DNA from: an uncultured Candidatus Saccharibacteria bacterium
GTDB lineage: Bacteria; Patescibacteriota; Saccharimonadia; Saccharimonadales; Saccharimonadaceae
Assembly (NCBI GenBank): GCA_948945085.1
Contig: CARBGY010000004.1
Span: 1-64,000, forward strand
Length of the DNA: 64,000 nt
Direction: 5' to 3'
The translations under genes and the position numbers were made by a program. Below, one piece after another: positions 26,078 to 36,231 of the stretch; positions within the stretch are counted from its first letter, which is position 1, and each line of letters opens with the position of its first letter. Under the pieces are notes generated by a model. That model was not told the DNA's origin. It searched no databases and saw nothing but the letters and a program-made list of their open reading frames with translations.

Positions 26078-27388
26078 TTACAGTTCCTCAACCTTCACCC
26101 TTACTTGTTCCATCGTATCCCGATCTCTAACCGTCACCGTTCCGTCTTCTAGACTCTCAAAGTCCACCACCACACATTTCGGTGTCCCGATTTCGTCCTG
26201 TTTCTTGTAGCGTTTCCCAATATTTCCCGAATCATCCCACGTTACGAACGTGTACTTATCTTTTAACATCCCAAAAACTTCACGCGCCCGCTCTACTAAC
26301 TCCAGCTTATTCTTCAATAGCGGCGACACACAAAACTTATATGGCGCCAGATTCTCCGGTAACTTCAGTACTACTCTACCCTCTTCCTCGCAATACGCAC
26401 TACTCATCACCGCGAGAAATAGCCTCTCCACCCCGATACTTGGCTCAATCACGTGCGGCACAAACGTCTCGCCGGTTACCTTGTCGCGATACTCCATACT
26501 CTTGCCGGAAGCTTTCTGGATATTGCTAAGGTCAAAATCGGTCCGATAGGCAAAACCTAGCAACTCCTCCTGGCCGTTAGGATAATCAAACATCACGTCA
26601 ATCGTATGCTTGCTATAATGTGCGCGGTCCTCCGTTGGCACGTCGTAATCATGAATCTTATCTGCTGGTAGCCCCATCTGCTCCTCCAGGAAAGTATGAT
26701 AGTCGGCCAATAATTCATCAAAATTCTGCTCCCACTCATCCGGCTTCACGAAATACTCAATTTCCATCTGACTACACTCACGATCGCGCAAGATAAAATC
26801 GCGCGGCGAAATCTCGTTCCGGAACGCCTTCCCCTGTTGTGCAATCCCAAACGGCAAATCCGGATAAATTGTATCCACTACGTTTCGGAAATTCGTGAAA
26901 ATCCCTTGTGCAGTTTCGGGTCGTAAATATGCCACGCTCGCATCGTCCGCTACAGGACCAACGTGCGTCGTGAACATCATATTAAACTTCTTAATTTCAC
27001 CCCAATCTTGTTTACCGCAAGTTGGACATTTTGCGTTAGCCGCCAAAAACTCTTCCGTCGTAATACTTTCAGTCGCTCCGTCAACTAACTTATCCGCCCG
27101 GAACCTGCCATGACAAGCCTTACATTCAATCAACGGATCCGCAAAAGTATCAACGTGCCCCGACGCTTCCCAAGTTTTTGGGTTCATTAAAATCGCCGCA
27201 TCAACCCCATACATATCATCGCGTTTATCCACCCAGAAACTCCACCAAGTATTCATCAAGTTTCGTTTCAGCATCACCCCTAGTGGTCCAAAATCCCAAG
27301 TTCCTGCCATCCCGCCATAAACGTCTGACCCTGGAAAAATAAACCCACGCCTTTTACATAAACTTACGATATCCTCTAACTTACTCAT
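26078..27388 (-). CDS. glyS: Glycyl-tRNA synthetase, dimeric (eukaryote/archaea-like) type
   Basis: 436 residues, a class II synthetase charging tRNA-Gly. It shows LCKRRGFIFPGSDVYGG, DFGPLGVMLKRN, motif 2 AFRNEISPRDFILRDRECSQ, a zinc-ribbon insert with CKACH and CPTCG, PSIGVERLF (motif 3) and the C-terminal anticodon domain. I start it at 27388: TTATAAT lies 8 nt upstream on the minus strand; an earlier in-frame ATG at 27457 precedes that promoter and would add 23 residues unlike the family. Confidence 0.96.
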   Translation of the reverse strand: MSKLEDIVSLCKRRGFIFPGSDVYGGMAGTWDFGPLGVMLKRNLMNTWWSFWVDKRDDMYGVDAAILMNPKTWEASGHVDTFADPLIECKACHGRFRADKLVDGATESITTEEFLAANAKCPTCGKQDWGEIKKFNMMFTTHVGPVADDASVAYLRPETAQGIFTNFRNVVDTIYPDLPFGIAQQGKAFRNEISPRDFILRDRECSQMEIEYFVKPDEWEQNFDELLADYHTFLEEQMGLPADKIHDYDVPTEDRAHYSKHTIDVMFDYPNGQEELLGFAYRTDFDLSNIQKASGKSMEYRDKVTGETFVPHVIEPSIGVERLFLAVMSSAYCEEEGRVVLKLPENLAPYKFCVSPLLKNKLELVERAREVFGMLKDKYTFVTWDDSGNIGKRYKKQDEIGTPKCVVVDFESLEDGTVTVRDRDTMEQVRVKVEEL

Positions 27389-27599
27389 TCTTTCATTATA
27401 ACACAATTCTTTGAGTTCAAGATAGCTCCCATATTTTAAAACACCAAAAACAACCATCGATAGAATATCCTCCGAATAAAACTTCCAACAAAAGCTAGCT
27501 ACAATTTCACATTAACGTCCGTTATTCCTACATAAAAAACTTCTTAAAATTCTTTTGTTTTCCTATTAACCCACTTGTACTAAATATTGATCTCCGAAT

Positions 27600-28226
27600 T
27601 TACAACCCGTAGTCCATAATTCTTAAACTAGCTAACCTCTTTGCGTACTCTAAAATTATTTTATCGTCAAATTTTTCAAGTCTTCCAAAACAAACTAGTA
27701 TTCCAATAATTGTTGCCATATAAATTATGTAGGCCTTTTGATTAATTTTCGTTTGTGCTAAATTTGGACGAGTGAGTTGCACTAACTTGACCATTAAATA
27801 AAAGTTACGTCCCTCAATGCAAGCCGCAAAATACCGGTGATACTTTCGCATAAAGTTCAGAAGCAGCGTAAAGCGAAGCTCTCTATTAAGATCCTTAGGT
27901 AAGACTTCCAGATATTTTCGCTCTAGCTTATTTTCGTATTCAAACAAAGCTGCATCAATACTTCTATAATGCAAATAAAAAGTCGGGCTTGATATTTGTG
28001 CTGCTTCGCAAACATCTTTTACCCGTACCGAGATCGTTCTAGTTTCAATTGCTTTATGCAGTGTTCGTTGAATCGAACGTTCATTTTTTTGATAAGTTTT
28101 ATGCTTATTGTTCTTTACGCCTCTGCTTAACTTTGGTAATTGCAGTATGCTATCATTGTTATCCTTGTGAGAATACATAACGTCATCTTGCGTTAAACTA
28201 TGCATTAAAAATTTCCTTTTCTGCAA
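27600..28226 (-). CDS. TetR-like transcriptional regulator
   Basis: 208 residues. The helix-turn-helix lies at about residues 68-100 (VRVKDVCEAAQISSPTFYLH then YRSIDAALFEYEN), preceded by an unusually long polar N terminus. The C-terminal ligand/dimer part is hydrophobic and Leu/Ile-rich. It is transcribed from a good promoter 180 nt upstream with a 5' stem-loop. No likely target gene is adjacent in an operon; the genes on both sides are housekeeping or coiled-coil proteins. Confidence 0.8.
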   Translation of the reverse strand: MQKRKFLMHSLTQDDVMYSHKDNNDSILQLPKLSRGVKNNKHKTYQKNERSIQRTLHKAIETRTISVRVKDVCEAAQISSPTFYLHYRSIDAALFEYENKLERKYLEVLPKDLNRELRFTLLLNFMRKYHRYFAACIEGRNFYLMVKLVQLTRPNLAQTKINQKAYIIYMATIIGILVCFGRLEKFDDKIILEYAKRLASLRIMDYGL

Positions 28227-28556
28227 ACTATTTTCGATTCAAGCCTATCTAATCTACCCGTACCAAACAAAAACCTCTCACACAAGAACAGTGCTTTTGC
28301 CAAAATAAATTATATATCCCCCACAAAAATCATACCCTAGTTTACTTAATAATATATGGCACCAAAAACCAGCACCGTTTTTGAGCAAAACGATTGCTCA
28401 CAGTCCATTATAGCATAAGCATAATAAAAAGTCAATAGGTAAACCCGAATTCCTGATTTTTCAAAGATCTAACTACCTCACTACTCTTCAAGCTTAATCT
28501 TTGCCAATCTTCCATCGGTGCTGATATAATGTATAAAAGAATAAAAGGAAACCACT
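28227..28556 (-). promoter_or_regulatory. 330-bp intergenic region with the promoter of the TetR-like gene
   Basis: Read on the minus strand: TTGACT (28435-28430), 17-nt spacer ending TTATGC, TATAAT (28412-28407), then a 6-bp stem-loop TGAGCA / TGCTCA (28400-28382). The leader to the gene is about 170 nt. The plus-strand gene at 28557 has its own TATAAT at about 28525 and AAAGGAAA before its ATG. Nothing else is apparent. Confidence 0.7.
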
Positions 28557-29828
28557 ATGTCTACCCACGAAATTACTTGTCCGCATTGCCAAAAAACTTT
28601 CTCAATTGACGAAAGTGAATATGCTAGCCTACTAAACCAAATCAGTCGTCAAGAAATTGACCAAGAAGTCCACGAAAAACTTGCTGTAGCTGCTCGCGAA
28701 AAAGTCAATGAAATCAAACTTGCTGAAGCTAAGGTTCGTGATGAATTTCAACAAATTATCACTGAGAAGGATCAAGCCATCATTGAAACTAAAACTAAAC
28801 TCGAAGCCGAAATTGCAAAAGTCAAAAACTCAGCTATTAGTACGATTGCCGAGCTAAAGTCACAAATTGCTAGCGCCGAAACTAAACAGGAGCTTGCCGT
28901 CACCAAAGCAGTCGCCACCGTTGAAAAAGAACGTGACGAGTTAATGAATAAACTTACAAACAAAGACAACGAGCGTAAGCTTCTTGAATCGAATCTTAAA
29001 GAGCGTTACGAGAACGAGCTAAAAGGCAAAGACGAAATGATTGCCTATTATAAAGACATGAAAGCGCGTATGTCGACCAAGATGATCGGGGAAACTCTTG
29101 AGCAACACTGCGAAACCGAATTTAATAAACTTCGCCCAACTGCTTTTCAGCGTGCATATTTTGAAAAAGACAACGCTGTTTCTAAAACCACCGGCAGCAA
29201 AGGTGACTACATTTACCGCGAGTGCGATGAAAATGGCAACGAAATTATCTCTATCATGTTCGAAATGAAAAACGAGAACGAAACCACTGCTACTAAACAT
29301 AAGAATGAGCATTTTTTCAAAGAACTTGACAAAGACCGACACGAAAAAAAATGTGAGTATGCTGTTTTAGTGTCACTACTAGAGGCTGACAGCGAACTTT
29401 ATAATCAGGGAATTGTTGATGTTTCTTATCAATCAGGTTTTGAAAAAATGTATGTTATTCGTCCACAGTTTTTTATTACTATTATTACGCTTTTACGCAA
29501 TGCCGCTCTAAACTCATTACAGTACAAGGCGGAGCTGGCTGAAGTTCGAGAACAAAACCTTGACATTACCGACTTTGAAGATCGCATTGAAAAGTGGAAA
29601 GGAAGTTTTGCAATCAATTCCGATCGTGCTACTAAGAACTTCAATAAAGCCATTAAAGAAATTGACGAAAGTATTAAAAGACTTGAAAATACTCGTGAAG
29701 CCTTAGTTCAAACTATCAAAAACTTTGAAACTGCCAACAAAAAACTTGACGACCTTACCATTAAAAAATTAACACGTGGTAACTCAACAATGACGGCAAA
29801 GTTTAAGGAACTTACTGAAGGTCAGTAG
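28557..29828 (+). CDS. DUF2130 coiled-coil protein
   Basis: 423 residues. It opens with a short zinc-knuckle-like segment (TCPHCQKTF, one CxxC), followed by a long Lys/Glu/Ala coiled coil (about 30-170) and the DUF2130 core with KGDYIYRECDENGNEIISI, FEMKNENE and YAVLVSLLEADSE, which resembles a restriction-endonuclease-like fold (E-x-K in FEMK). The family is widespread in bacteria and of unknown function; a DNA-related role is only a guess. Confidence 0.88.
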   Translation: MSTHEITCPHCQKTFSIDESEYASLLNQISRQEIDQEVHEKLAVAAREKVNEIKLAEAKVRDEFQQIITEKDQAIIETKTKLEAEIAKVKNSAISTIAELKSQIASAETKQELAVTKAVATVEKERDELMNKLTNKDNERKLLESNLKERYENELKGKDEMIAYYKDMKARMSTKMIGETLEQHCETEFNKLRPTAFQRAYFEKDNAVSKTTGSKGDYIYRECDENGNEIISIMFEMKNENETTATKHKNEHFFKELDKDRHEKKCEYAVLVSLLEADSELYNQGIVDVSYQSGFEKMYVIRPQFFITIITLLRNAALNSLQYKAELAEVREQNLDITDFEDRIEKWKGSFAINSDRATKNFNKAIKEIDESIKRLENTREALVQTIKNFETANKKLDDLTIKKLTRGNSTMTAKFKELTEGQ

Positions 29829-29978
29829 GTTATTTAAACAAAACATCCTAAGACAAAATCTCCCCTCATTTGTATTCTGTGCTATAATAAGCATAAGTCA
29901 AATGGGTGACATAAACTAGAACTGTTCATAAACGAACAGATCAAACTACATGAACCAATAAAGAGGGAATCATAGTCT

Positions 29979-31583
29979 ATGGACGAAGCAGAAATTCAGC
30001 GCAAGCGCCGCGACAACGAGGAACAAGCCACAAAAAATCGTGCACGCATTCTTGGTTTACCTTATCTTGACACTCGTGATTTCGAAAATGTTATTCCTCT
30101 TGTTCCGGGTATTCTAACCAAAGAAGAAATGCGCAAAAACTTCATCATACCTCTACAAAAGGGTGATAATGAAATTCCTTATCGCTTTCTCGTTACGAGC
30201 CAAACTCCAAACAGCCTCCTTCCAGAACTCCGCAAAAAATATACCGACGAAGGTCAACATATTGGGTTCTTTCTCATCTCCAGCTCCGCTTATCAAGCTT
30301 TCATGCAACGCTACGACCCTCCGAAAAAAGTTGTTTATGATGATATTGTTATTGCTAAAGAAGGGGATTCAGAAACAATTGCCGAAGTTAGCAAAACCCT
30401 AAATTCCGTTTCTACCGAACAAGTTTTTAACTTCCTTATTGATCAAGCCGATAGACTAAAAGCTTCTGATATTCATATCGAAAACCTACGCGATCAGATT
30501 CGTATTCGTATGCGTGTCGACGGAATGCTCCACCCCGTTGCAGAAATTAGTCGCGATCGCTATCGTATTATTATGGGCGAATTAAGTGCGCGCGCCGATT
30601 TATCAACCGCCTCTACAAAGCCACAATCTGGGCACATGCAACAAGATATTTTCCGAGGACGCTCCTCTCACCTGCTTAACATTCGTGTTGAAACTGTGCC
30701 GACTATGTACGGGCAGGATGCTGTTTTACGACTTTTTAATTTTGATGAAAGCTTACTTAACCTGGATTTGTTAGGCTTATCCGAAGGCGAGCTTGTTACT
30801 ATTAAAGAAATTGTTTCTCACCCTCGTGGTCTTGTTTTGATGGTTGGTCCAACTGGTTCTGGTAAATCAACTACGCTCTACTCCATTCTCAATGCTTTAA
30901 ATACACCTGAACGTAAAATTATCACTCTCGAGGATCCAATCGAATATGGCATTACTGGTATCACCCAAATCCCAATCCATACCAACGATGGCGGCAGCTT
31001 TGCCGAAGGCCTGCGTTCTGTACTTCGCCTTGACCCGGACGTCGTGATGGTTGGTGAGATTCGCGATGCCGATACAGCGCGTACCGCTATCCAAGCCTCA
31101 ATTACCGGTCATTTAGTTTTATCCAGTTTTCACGCTAACTCTACCGCCGCTGCCTTTGCGCGTATGATTGATTTAATCGGTACTAACCCAATTTTTGCAA
31201 GCTCAATTCGCCTTCTCATTGCACAGCGCTTAGTTCGCAAGCTATCCGACAGCAAAGAAAGTTATAAGCCGGATGCTGCCACTGCCACTTATATTCGAAA
31301 TGCTCTTTACGGAGTCGACGTCGATCTTAATGATATAACTTTATATCGTCCCGTTCCAACCGATGATGCACCATTTGGTTATAAAGGACGCGCCGTTTTA
31401 ATGGAGCAAATGGTTGTTTCTGAAGACATTCAAGCTTATCTCCGAGGCGACATTAAAGATATTGATACTCACACTATCGAACAATCCGCCATGCAACACG
31501 GTATGTTAACTCTCGAGCAAAAAGGTCTTCTTGCCGCCCTGCGTGGTGAGACTACTCTCGAAGAGGTTTCTCGCGTCATATAG
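29979..31583 (+). CDS. pilB: Type IV pilus assembly ATPase, PilB/GspE family
   Basis: 534 residues. The hexameric ATPase powers pilus extension. Walker A is MVGPTGSGKSTTLYSIL (about residue 289), the Asp box IITLEDPIEY, Walker B LDPDVVMVGEIRDADTA and the His box TGHLVLSSFHAN are all present. The N-terminal N2-like domain covers about 130-260. The tetracysteine zinc site usual in PilB/GspE (two CxxC pairs near residue 430) is missing: that stretch reads KLSDSKESYKPDA. The leader has TGTGCTATAAT and a CTGTTC / GAACAG stem-loop. No other pilus gene is adjacent in the window. Confidence 0.93.
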   Translation: MDEAEIQRKRRDNEEQATKNRARILGLPYLDTRDFENVIPLVPGILTKEEMRKNFIIPLQKGDNEIPYRFLVTSQTPNSLLPELRKKYTDEGQHIGFFLISSSAYQAFMQRYDPPKKVVYDDIVIAKEGDSETIAEVSKTLNSVSTEQVFNFLIDQADRLKASDIHIENLRDQIRIRMRVDGMLHPVAEISRDRYRIIMGELSARADLSTASTKPQSGHMQQDIFRGRSSHLLNIRVETVPTMYGQDAVLRLFNFDESLLNLDLLGLSEGELVTIKEIVSHPRGLVLMVGPTGSGKSTTLYSILNALNTPERKIITLEDPIEYGITGITQIPIHTNDGGSFAEGLRSVLRLDPDVVMVGEIRDADTARTAIQASITGHLVLSSFHANSTAAAFARMIDLIGTNPIFASSIRLLIAQRLVRKLSDSKESYKPDAATATYIRNALYGVDVDLNDITLYRPVPTDDAPFGYKGRAVLMEQMVVSEDIQAYLRGDIKDIDTHTIEQSAMQHGMLTLEQKGLLAALRGETTLEEVSRVI

Positions 31584-31585
31584 TA

Positions 31586-32287
31586 CTATAAGTTCTTGCT
31601 CACCTCAGGAAACAAGTTATATAAATTCTCACCCAGCATCAAATCAAATTCAGCTTTCCGTGCCTGAGCGCGGTGAATGAATTTTTGTGATCCAGTGTAT
31701 GAACCGTGCCTCGACATAATATCGATCAGTCGTTTTTCTAAAGTCCATCTTTCACATTCGCAAAAAATATCACACAAATTAATAATTCTTTCTGCTAATG
31801 TAAATTCGTGTTGTTTGATAAAATCTCTAATCATTGTATTCTGGTTGCCTCGAAACGGTGAAAGCATAATGTCAGGATCGTTGCTTAAGAAAGAATGAGA
31901 TAAGCATATCTGCCCATATTCTGCATCAAATCCTTGTTGATTAAGATATTCATAACCGTTTGTTAAATGTTCACTATATGGCTGAAATATTTTACCAATA
32001 TCATGCAAAAATCCTAAGGCTTTTGTTTGGTCTACGTCTATCGGGCTCTCCTTGAGACTATAAAACTTTTCCAAAATTTGTTTAACATCTGGGTCATCGA
32101 GATTCTCAATTATTTTCTGGTCCAGCGTGTCACCTGTTAAACTTTTTGCTCTCGAATTTAGCGCAGCCGCAATTTTGGCCGCAGTTTCACCCACGCAGAG
32201 CGAATGTTCTACCCATGACAAATCTTGCGAACGTACTTTCGCCTCGCTAAGTAATAAGTTTTTCGCCTCAATACTACTAACTTTCAT
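31586..32287 (-). CDS. HD-domain phosphohydrolase
   Basis: 233 residues. HD-superfamily signature: an early His (WVEHSLCVGETA, about residue 27), central HD in LGFLHDIGKIF, and later His in LSHSFLSNDPD. The C-terminal third holds ERIINLCDIFCECERW, consistent with a metal-dependent phosphohydrolase, but no substrate can be named. Leaderless on the minus strand (TTATAAT about 7 nt before the ATG). It is convergent with pilB with 2 nt between stops. Confidence 0.85.
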   Translation of the reverse strand: MKVSSIEAKNLLLSEAKVRSQDLSWVEHSLCVGETAAKIAAALNSRAKSLTGDTLDQKIIENLDDPDVKQILEKFYSLKESPIDVDQTKALGFLHDIGKIFQPYSEHLTNGYEYLNQQGFDAEYGQICLSHSFLSNDPDIMLSPFRGNQNTMIRDFIKQHEFTLAERIINLCDIFCECERWTLEKRLIDIMSRHGSYTGSQKFIHRAQARKAEFDLMLGENLYNLFPEVSKNL

Positions 32288-32378
32288 GCGATTATTATAA
32301 CTACAATCTATAAATATATCAACTAAGGCGACGCATTAGAATCTAACCTCAGTTTGTATCTATGTTATAATACTATAT

Positions 32379-33311
32379 ATGAACAAAACTGCTGTACTTA
32401 TTCCGTGTTATAACGAAGAAAAAACCATTGCGACTGTCGTTCGCGACTTTCAGAAGGCCTTGCCTGAGGCCGATATTTATGTTTATGATAATAACTCGAC
32501 CGACAACTCCTATAAGTTAGCTAAAGATGCCGGCGCAATTGTCCGCTCGGAAATTCGACAGGGTAAGGGAAATGTCATTCGCTCCATGTTTCGTGATATT
32601 GATGCTGATTGTTATTTGATGGTTGACGGCGATGACACTTATTCCGCTCATGACGCTAAACGTTTGTGCCAGGAGGTTTTTGATGGTCGTGCCGATATGG
32701 TAATTGGTGATCGTCTTTCCGGAGCTTATTTACAAGAAAATAAGCGCCGTTTTCATGGTTTTGGGAATAAGCTAGTACGTTTTCTGATTAATAAACTTTT
32801 TCGTAGCAATATCCAAGACATTATGACAGGCTATCGTGCATTTAGCTATGATTTTGTAAAATCATTTCCGGTTTTGTCTAAAGGTTTTGCCGTTGAAACC
32901 GAAATGACCATCCATGCCGTCGACAAAAACTTCAAAATCTCCGAACTTACTATTGATTTTAAGGACCGTCCCGCCGGTAGTGAATCAAAGCTCAATACCT
33001 ATAGCGACGGCGCAAGAGTTTTAATTACGATTATGTCTCTCTTCAGTGAATATAAACCGCTAGTTTTCTTTAATATTCTTTCGGCGATTAGCTTTATCAT
33101 TGCAATTCTTTTAGGATTACCAGTTCTTATTGAGTTTTTTCAAACTGGCCTAGTCCCCCGTTTTCCTTCGCTTATTGTCGCTGGTTTTCTCGTTATTATT
33201 TCATTATTGCTAACAATCACTAGTATTATTCTTAATGCCGTCGCCAAAAAACATCGTCAGCTTTTCGAACTTTATATGTATATTATATCGCAGAAGAAAG
33301 GGAGTCGTTAG
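32379..33311 (+). CDS. Family 2 glycosyltransferase with two C-terminal membrane spans
   Basis: 310 residues. The GT-A fold shows VLIPCYNEEKTIATVV, VYDNNSTDNSYKLA, QGKGNVIRSMF, the metal site MVDGDDTYS and an acceptor-side IMTGYRAFS; two or three hydrophobic spans lie at about 232-290. This is the pattern of polyprenyl-phosphate sugar transferases (DPM1/ArnC type), which load a sugar on a lipid carrier for wall or surface glycan assembly. Leaderless, TTATAAT about 8 nt before ATG. It converges on the membrane protein gene 33283-35139, overlapping it by 29 nt. Confidence 0.92.
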   Translation: MNKTAVLIPCYNEEKTIATVVRDFQKALPEADIYVYDNNSTDNSYKLAKDAGAIVRSEIRQGKGNVIRSMFRDIDADCYLMVDGDDTYSAHDAKRLCQEVFDGRADMVIGDRLSGAYLQENKRRFHGFGNKLVRFLINKLFRSNIQDIMTGYRAFSYDFVKSFPVLSKGFAVETEMTIHAVDKNFKISELTIDFKDRPAGSESKLNTYSDGARVLITIMSLFSEYKPLVFFNILSAISFIIAILLGLPVLIEFFQTGLVPRFPSLIVAGFLVIISLLLTITSIILNAVAKKHRQLFELYMYIISQKKGSR

Positions 33312-35139
33312 TATCTTCATCTCTTCTCCACAACAATCCAACAAATACTGGACCCAGAATCACAATCGGATAAGCATATCTAAAGATCGCTACCGGCGAC
33401 AGTAAGAGCGTTAGGTATAAACCTACAACTAAGCTCATCGCTACCAGTAGCTTATATCTTTTTTGCATAATAACCACACCCACCACAAACCACATCAGTA
33501 ACATATAAGTTCCAATCGAGCAGATTGTTGAAACAATCGGTATTGTCATCCATTTGTCCCCAAATACAAAGTCATCCAATTCGATTGCTTTTTCCGGATC
33601 GTAATCGGCACGCACTACGGGCTTCATATTCGGATGATGCTCGCTATCATAAAACGCGCCCGTCATGGCAAAGCCCGGATAATTCATGAAGTCTAAACTC
33701 AATCTCGGATCGCTATAGTTCTTATTGGGATACCAGTAACCAAACGAATTAAGTAAGAAAGCTTCTACATAGTCGTCTGGATTCTTTAGCCCGAGTTTCA
33801 TCCATAATCCAATATACTGTAATAAATCATCTTTTACAACTTCGGTCCTTAAAGTACTTTTAGTGTAATCAGCGATCAATGGATATTTTGGATACTGCGC
33901 AAAATCTCCCTCCGTATCATAATCTGTCGCCGAGAAGTCATAGAATTTTTGTACTTCCTCACGCTCCTGGTCGCTAATCTTACCCGCAAAATACGTTCGT
34001 GCAATTTGTTGCGATGGTACACCGGCAATTTCTTGGATAGCCGTCGTCTTTTTAACATCCAACACACTAAGCATCGGTCCGCTATACAAAAAACTTAATA
34101 CAATTGCTCCGCCAATAGTGTACAGTAACTTCTTTTTCGGAGCTTTGTAGAAAATCGCTGTGAAGACAAACATCACCAGCAGTGCGTAAACTCCATTGTT
34201 TCGCACCATACACACTGCAACGCTCAGGAACAATAACTTTATAACTGTATATTTTTTATCTATGCGTTTTTTATCTTCTACAACTCCAACTAACTCCAGC
34301 ACCACTAGTGCGAAAAGCCCCGCAAACAACACGTCTTGCGCCGAACTTACGCTAATTACTGTGAAGAATGGCACCAAACTAAATAACAATATGCCACCAA
34401 GATAAACAACCAAACTTTTGCTGCGTTCAGTTGCAAACTTTATTATTTTTGTCTCCACAAAAATAATAAACAACGCTTGTACGATCATGGCCATTGCCAT
34501 TCCGGCTTCGTAGTTATGAAAAATCAAGTGTCCTAAATCCAAAAACCCTGCGAACAAGTACCCATATAATAACGACCAATGCGCTGTAATATTACCACTT
34601 GAAATTTGTTCATTTTGGGATGCCATATCATAAGTATAAATTCCTGGCCAAAGTGCTCGCCAAACCATAAATGTCGAAATCGCGATAATCGCAAAAGCAA
34701 TCCAAAAATATTTTTGCTCCCAAACCATCCGTCCGACTTTTAATTCGCTGACTGCTTTTATAAGCTCCCAAACAACTGGATACACTAAAAAGCCCACCAA
34801 AACCACTTTCACCATAGTGCTAATTCGCCAGAAGATTTCATTATAATACTCAAGTTGTCCGCCAATTGTTAAAATCCCCGCCAAGATCACTGTGCCAACC
34901 ACAACAAAAACACCCTCCCGTCGCCCGAGTTTGAGGTTTCTTTTGCTGTACCAAATATACAACAAAAACAAAAGCACAACCGCTACGAGGTTGTTTGTTG
35001 CTAATACCACATCTCTAACAACAAATTTCATCAGTTCGGTAGCACCGATCGTTGCCGCTAACGCAAAACACAACGCCTTTATCTGACGAGGTATTTTTCC
35101 CCACCAATATTTCAAACGATCAACCAACTTCCCCCTCAC
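33283..35139 (-). CDS. Polytopic membrane protein, GT-C/DUF6020-like
   Basis: 618 residues with 11-13 hydrophobic segments and one large extracytoplasmic loop (about 365-525, rich in Tyr, Asp and Pro). An early loop after span 5 holds WPGIYTYDMASQNEQISSG, resembling the GT-C glycosyltransferase motif region, and AHWSLLYGYLF. It fits the DUF6020 group of putative lipid-linked sugar transferases, perhaps partner to the GT2 enzyme. It starts with GTG at 35139, overlapping the TAG of the gene upstream by one base, so translation is coupled. Confidence 0.8.
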   Translation of the reverse strand: MRGKLVDRLKYWWGKIPRQIKALCFALAATIGATELMKFVVRDVVLATNNLVAVVLLFLLYIWYSKRNLKLGRREGVFVVVGTVILAGILTIGGQLEYYNEIFWRISTMVKVVLVGFLVYPVVWELIKAVSELKVGRMVWEQKYFWIAFAIIAISTFMVWRALWPGIYTYDMASQNEQISSGNITAHWSLLYGYLFAGFLDLGHLIFHNYEAGMAMAMIVQALFIIFVETKIIKFATERSKSLVVYLGGILLFSLVPFFTVISVSSAQDVLFAGLFALVVLELVGVVEDKKRIDKKYTVIKLLFLSVAVCMVRNNGVYALLVMFVFTAIFYKAPKKKLLYTIGGAIVLSFLYSGPMLSVLDVKKTTAIQEIAGVPSQQIARTYFAGKISDQEREEVQKFYDFSATDYDTEGDFAQYPKYPLIADYTKSTLRTEVVKDDLLQYIGLWMKLGLKNPDDYVEAFLLNSFGYWYPNKNYSDPRLSLDFMNYPGFAMTGAFYDSEHHPNMKPVVRADYDPEKAIELDDFVFGDKWMTIPIVSTICSIGTYMLLMWFVVGVVIMQKRYKLLVAMSLVVGLYLTLLLSPVAIFRYAYPIVILGPVFVGLLWRRDEDTNDSLSSAI

Positions 35140-35741
35140 TAATCCTCTTTCTTCTTAAAATAGCTTTTACCTAAACCACAAAGCGGGCATTTGTAATCCT
35201 CTGGTACTTCATCCCCATAATAGACATAACCGCATACCGTGCAAATCCAAGCCGTCTTATTATCTTCAGTCTTAACTTTTGTTAGATCGTCTTTATGTTC
35301 TTGGTAATAAGCGTAAGTCATAGGTTCATCATCGCTTAGGATATCACCTTCTATCATTTTCCCTACGTACACGGTATGCGTATCGGTGTCAATCGTATCG
35401 ACCTTCTCCATCACCATGTAACCAATTGTTTTCTTAACTACAGGCACCCCCTCCACTTCCTCTATTTCGCAACTTTTACACTTATCGACATCTTTTGATG
35501 ATTTAAATCCAAAAGTCTGGATTAGCTCTGGATCAGCTTCCTTTCCTAGCACCGATAAAGCAAATCTATCATTATCCGCCAATAATTTATGAGAGTGATT
35601 AGTTTTTGATACCGAAACCGCAATTAATGGCTGTTCAGTTCCTCCAACGCGCGCTACAGCATCAACAATACATCCGCCACCCACAGTTGTTAAAATGTAC
35701 ATCCCTTGCGTAATTTTTCTTGTAATTTTCGAATTCTTCAT
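35139..35741 (-). CDS. Flavin reductase-rubredoxin fusion (high-molecular-weight rubredoxin)
   Basis: 200 residues. The N-terminal FMN-binding flavin reductase domain spans about 1-145 ([39 protein letters not shown]); the C-terminal rubredoxin has [19 protein letters not shown] and CPLCG, the four iron-binding cysteines. Such proteins pass electrons from NAD(P)H to diiron/flavodiiron partners for oxygen or peroxide defence. GGAGG lies 4 nt before ATG 35741; an in-frame ATG at 35780 lacks one. It is the first gene of a pair with the membrane protein. Confidence 0.9.
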   Translation of the reverse strand: MKNSKITRKITQGMYILTTVGGGCIVDAVARVGGTEQPLIAVSVSKTNHSHKLLADNDRFALSVLGKEADPELIQTFGFKSSKDVDKCKSCEIEEVEGVPVVKKTIGYMVMEKVDTIDTDTHTVYVGKMIEGDILSDDEPMTYAYYQEHKDDLTKVKTEDNKTAWICTVCGYVYYGDEVPEDYKCPLCGLGKSYFKKKED

Positions 35742-35795
35742 TTTACCTCCAAGCAATACCGATTTTAAATCTTTATTCACAGATTTTTAAACCTC

Positions 35796-35880
35796 TGGTG
35801 CCCGAAATGGGACTCGAACCCATATGGATTTCTCCATTCGATTTTAAGTCGAACGCGTATACCAATTCCGCCATCCGGGC
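35796..35880 (-). tRNA. tRNA-Leu (UAA), left copy at the element junction
   Basis: An 85-nt class II tRNA with encoded CCA; anticodon loop CTTAAAA region gives TAA (Leu), the long variable arm is TGGAGAAATCCA. Acceptor GCCCGGA pairs with TTCGGGC (one G-U). The 3' third comes from the flanking chromosome and the 5' part from the integrated element, judged by comparison with the copy at 48435-48519. A TATAAT on the minus strand at 36003-36008, inside the element, is the likely promoter. Confidence 0.93.
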
Positions 35881-35934
35881 TAATCTTGAACACTCTTGTG
35901 CAACTCTGTGCAACCATCTATAACCACAGCCAAT

Positions 35935-35966
35935 TTGTTGTAGAAACTGTTGTAATTCTTGTTGTA
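35935..35966 (+). promoter_or_regulatory. Left arm-type recombinase sites
   Basis: TTGTTGTA at 35935, CTGTTGTA at 35947 and TTGTTGTA at 35959, exactly 12 bp apart. A further TGTGCAAC pair lies at about 35898-35914. The same octamer with the same spacing lies beside the other junction. Confidence 0.65.
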
Positions 35967-36075
35967 GACTAACAATTACGCAGATGTCGATGTTCTGCCA
36001 CTATTATACCACAGAAACTGAGAGAAGATAAAATTTGTAATAAAAATAGAACCCATGTCTCTTAAGCAGCAGATA

Positions 36076-36096
36076 AGCCCTAAATGGGCTATTTTT
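36076..36096 (+). terminator. Terminator near the left end of the element
   Basis: AGCCC-TAAAT-GGGCT followed by ATTTTTG. The stretch 36098-36288 has no gene I trust; a short plus-strand frame from 36141 has ECHNC and KCGN, a faint zinc-knuckle look, but no ribosome-binding site. Confidence 0.6.
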
Positions 36097-36231
36097 GTAT
36101 CTTTAAGTATATGCCTTGCTCTTAGCCTAATTAGTGATTTGTGTCTGGGCGTATCGTTGAGTGTCATAATTGTGCCTGCCGGAGTGCGTACCGAAGTATA
36201 TACGGTGTGCATGTTAAGTGTGGCAATAGAA

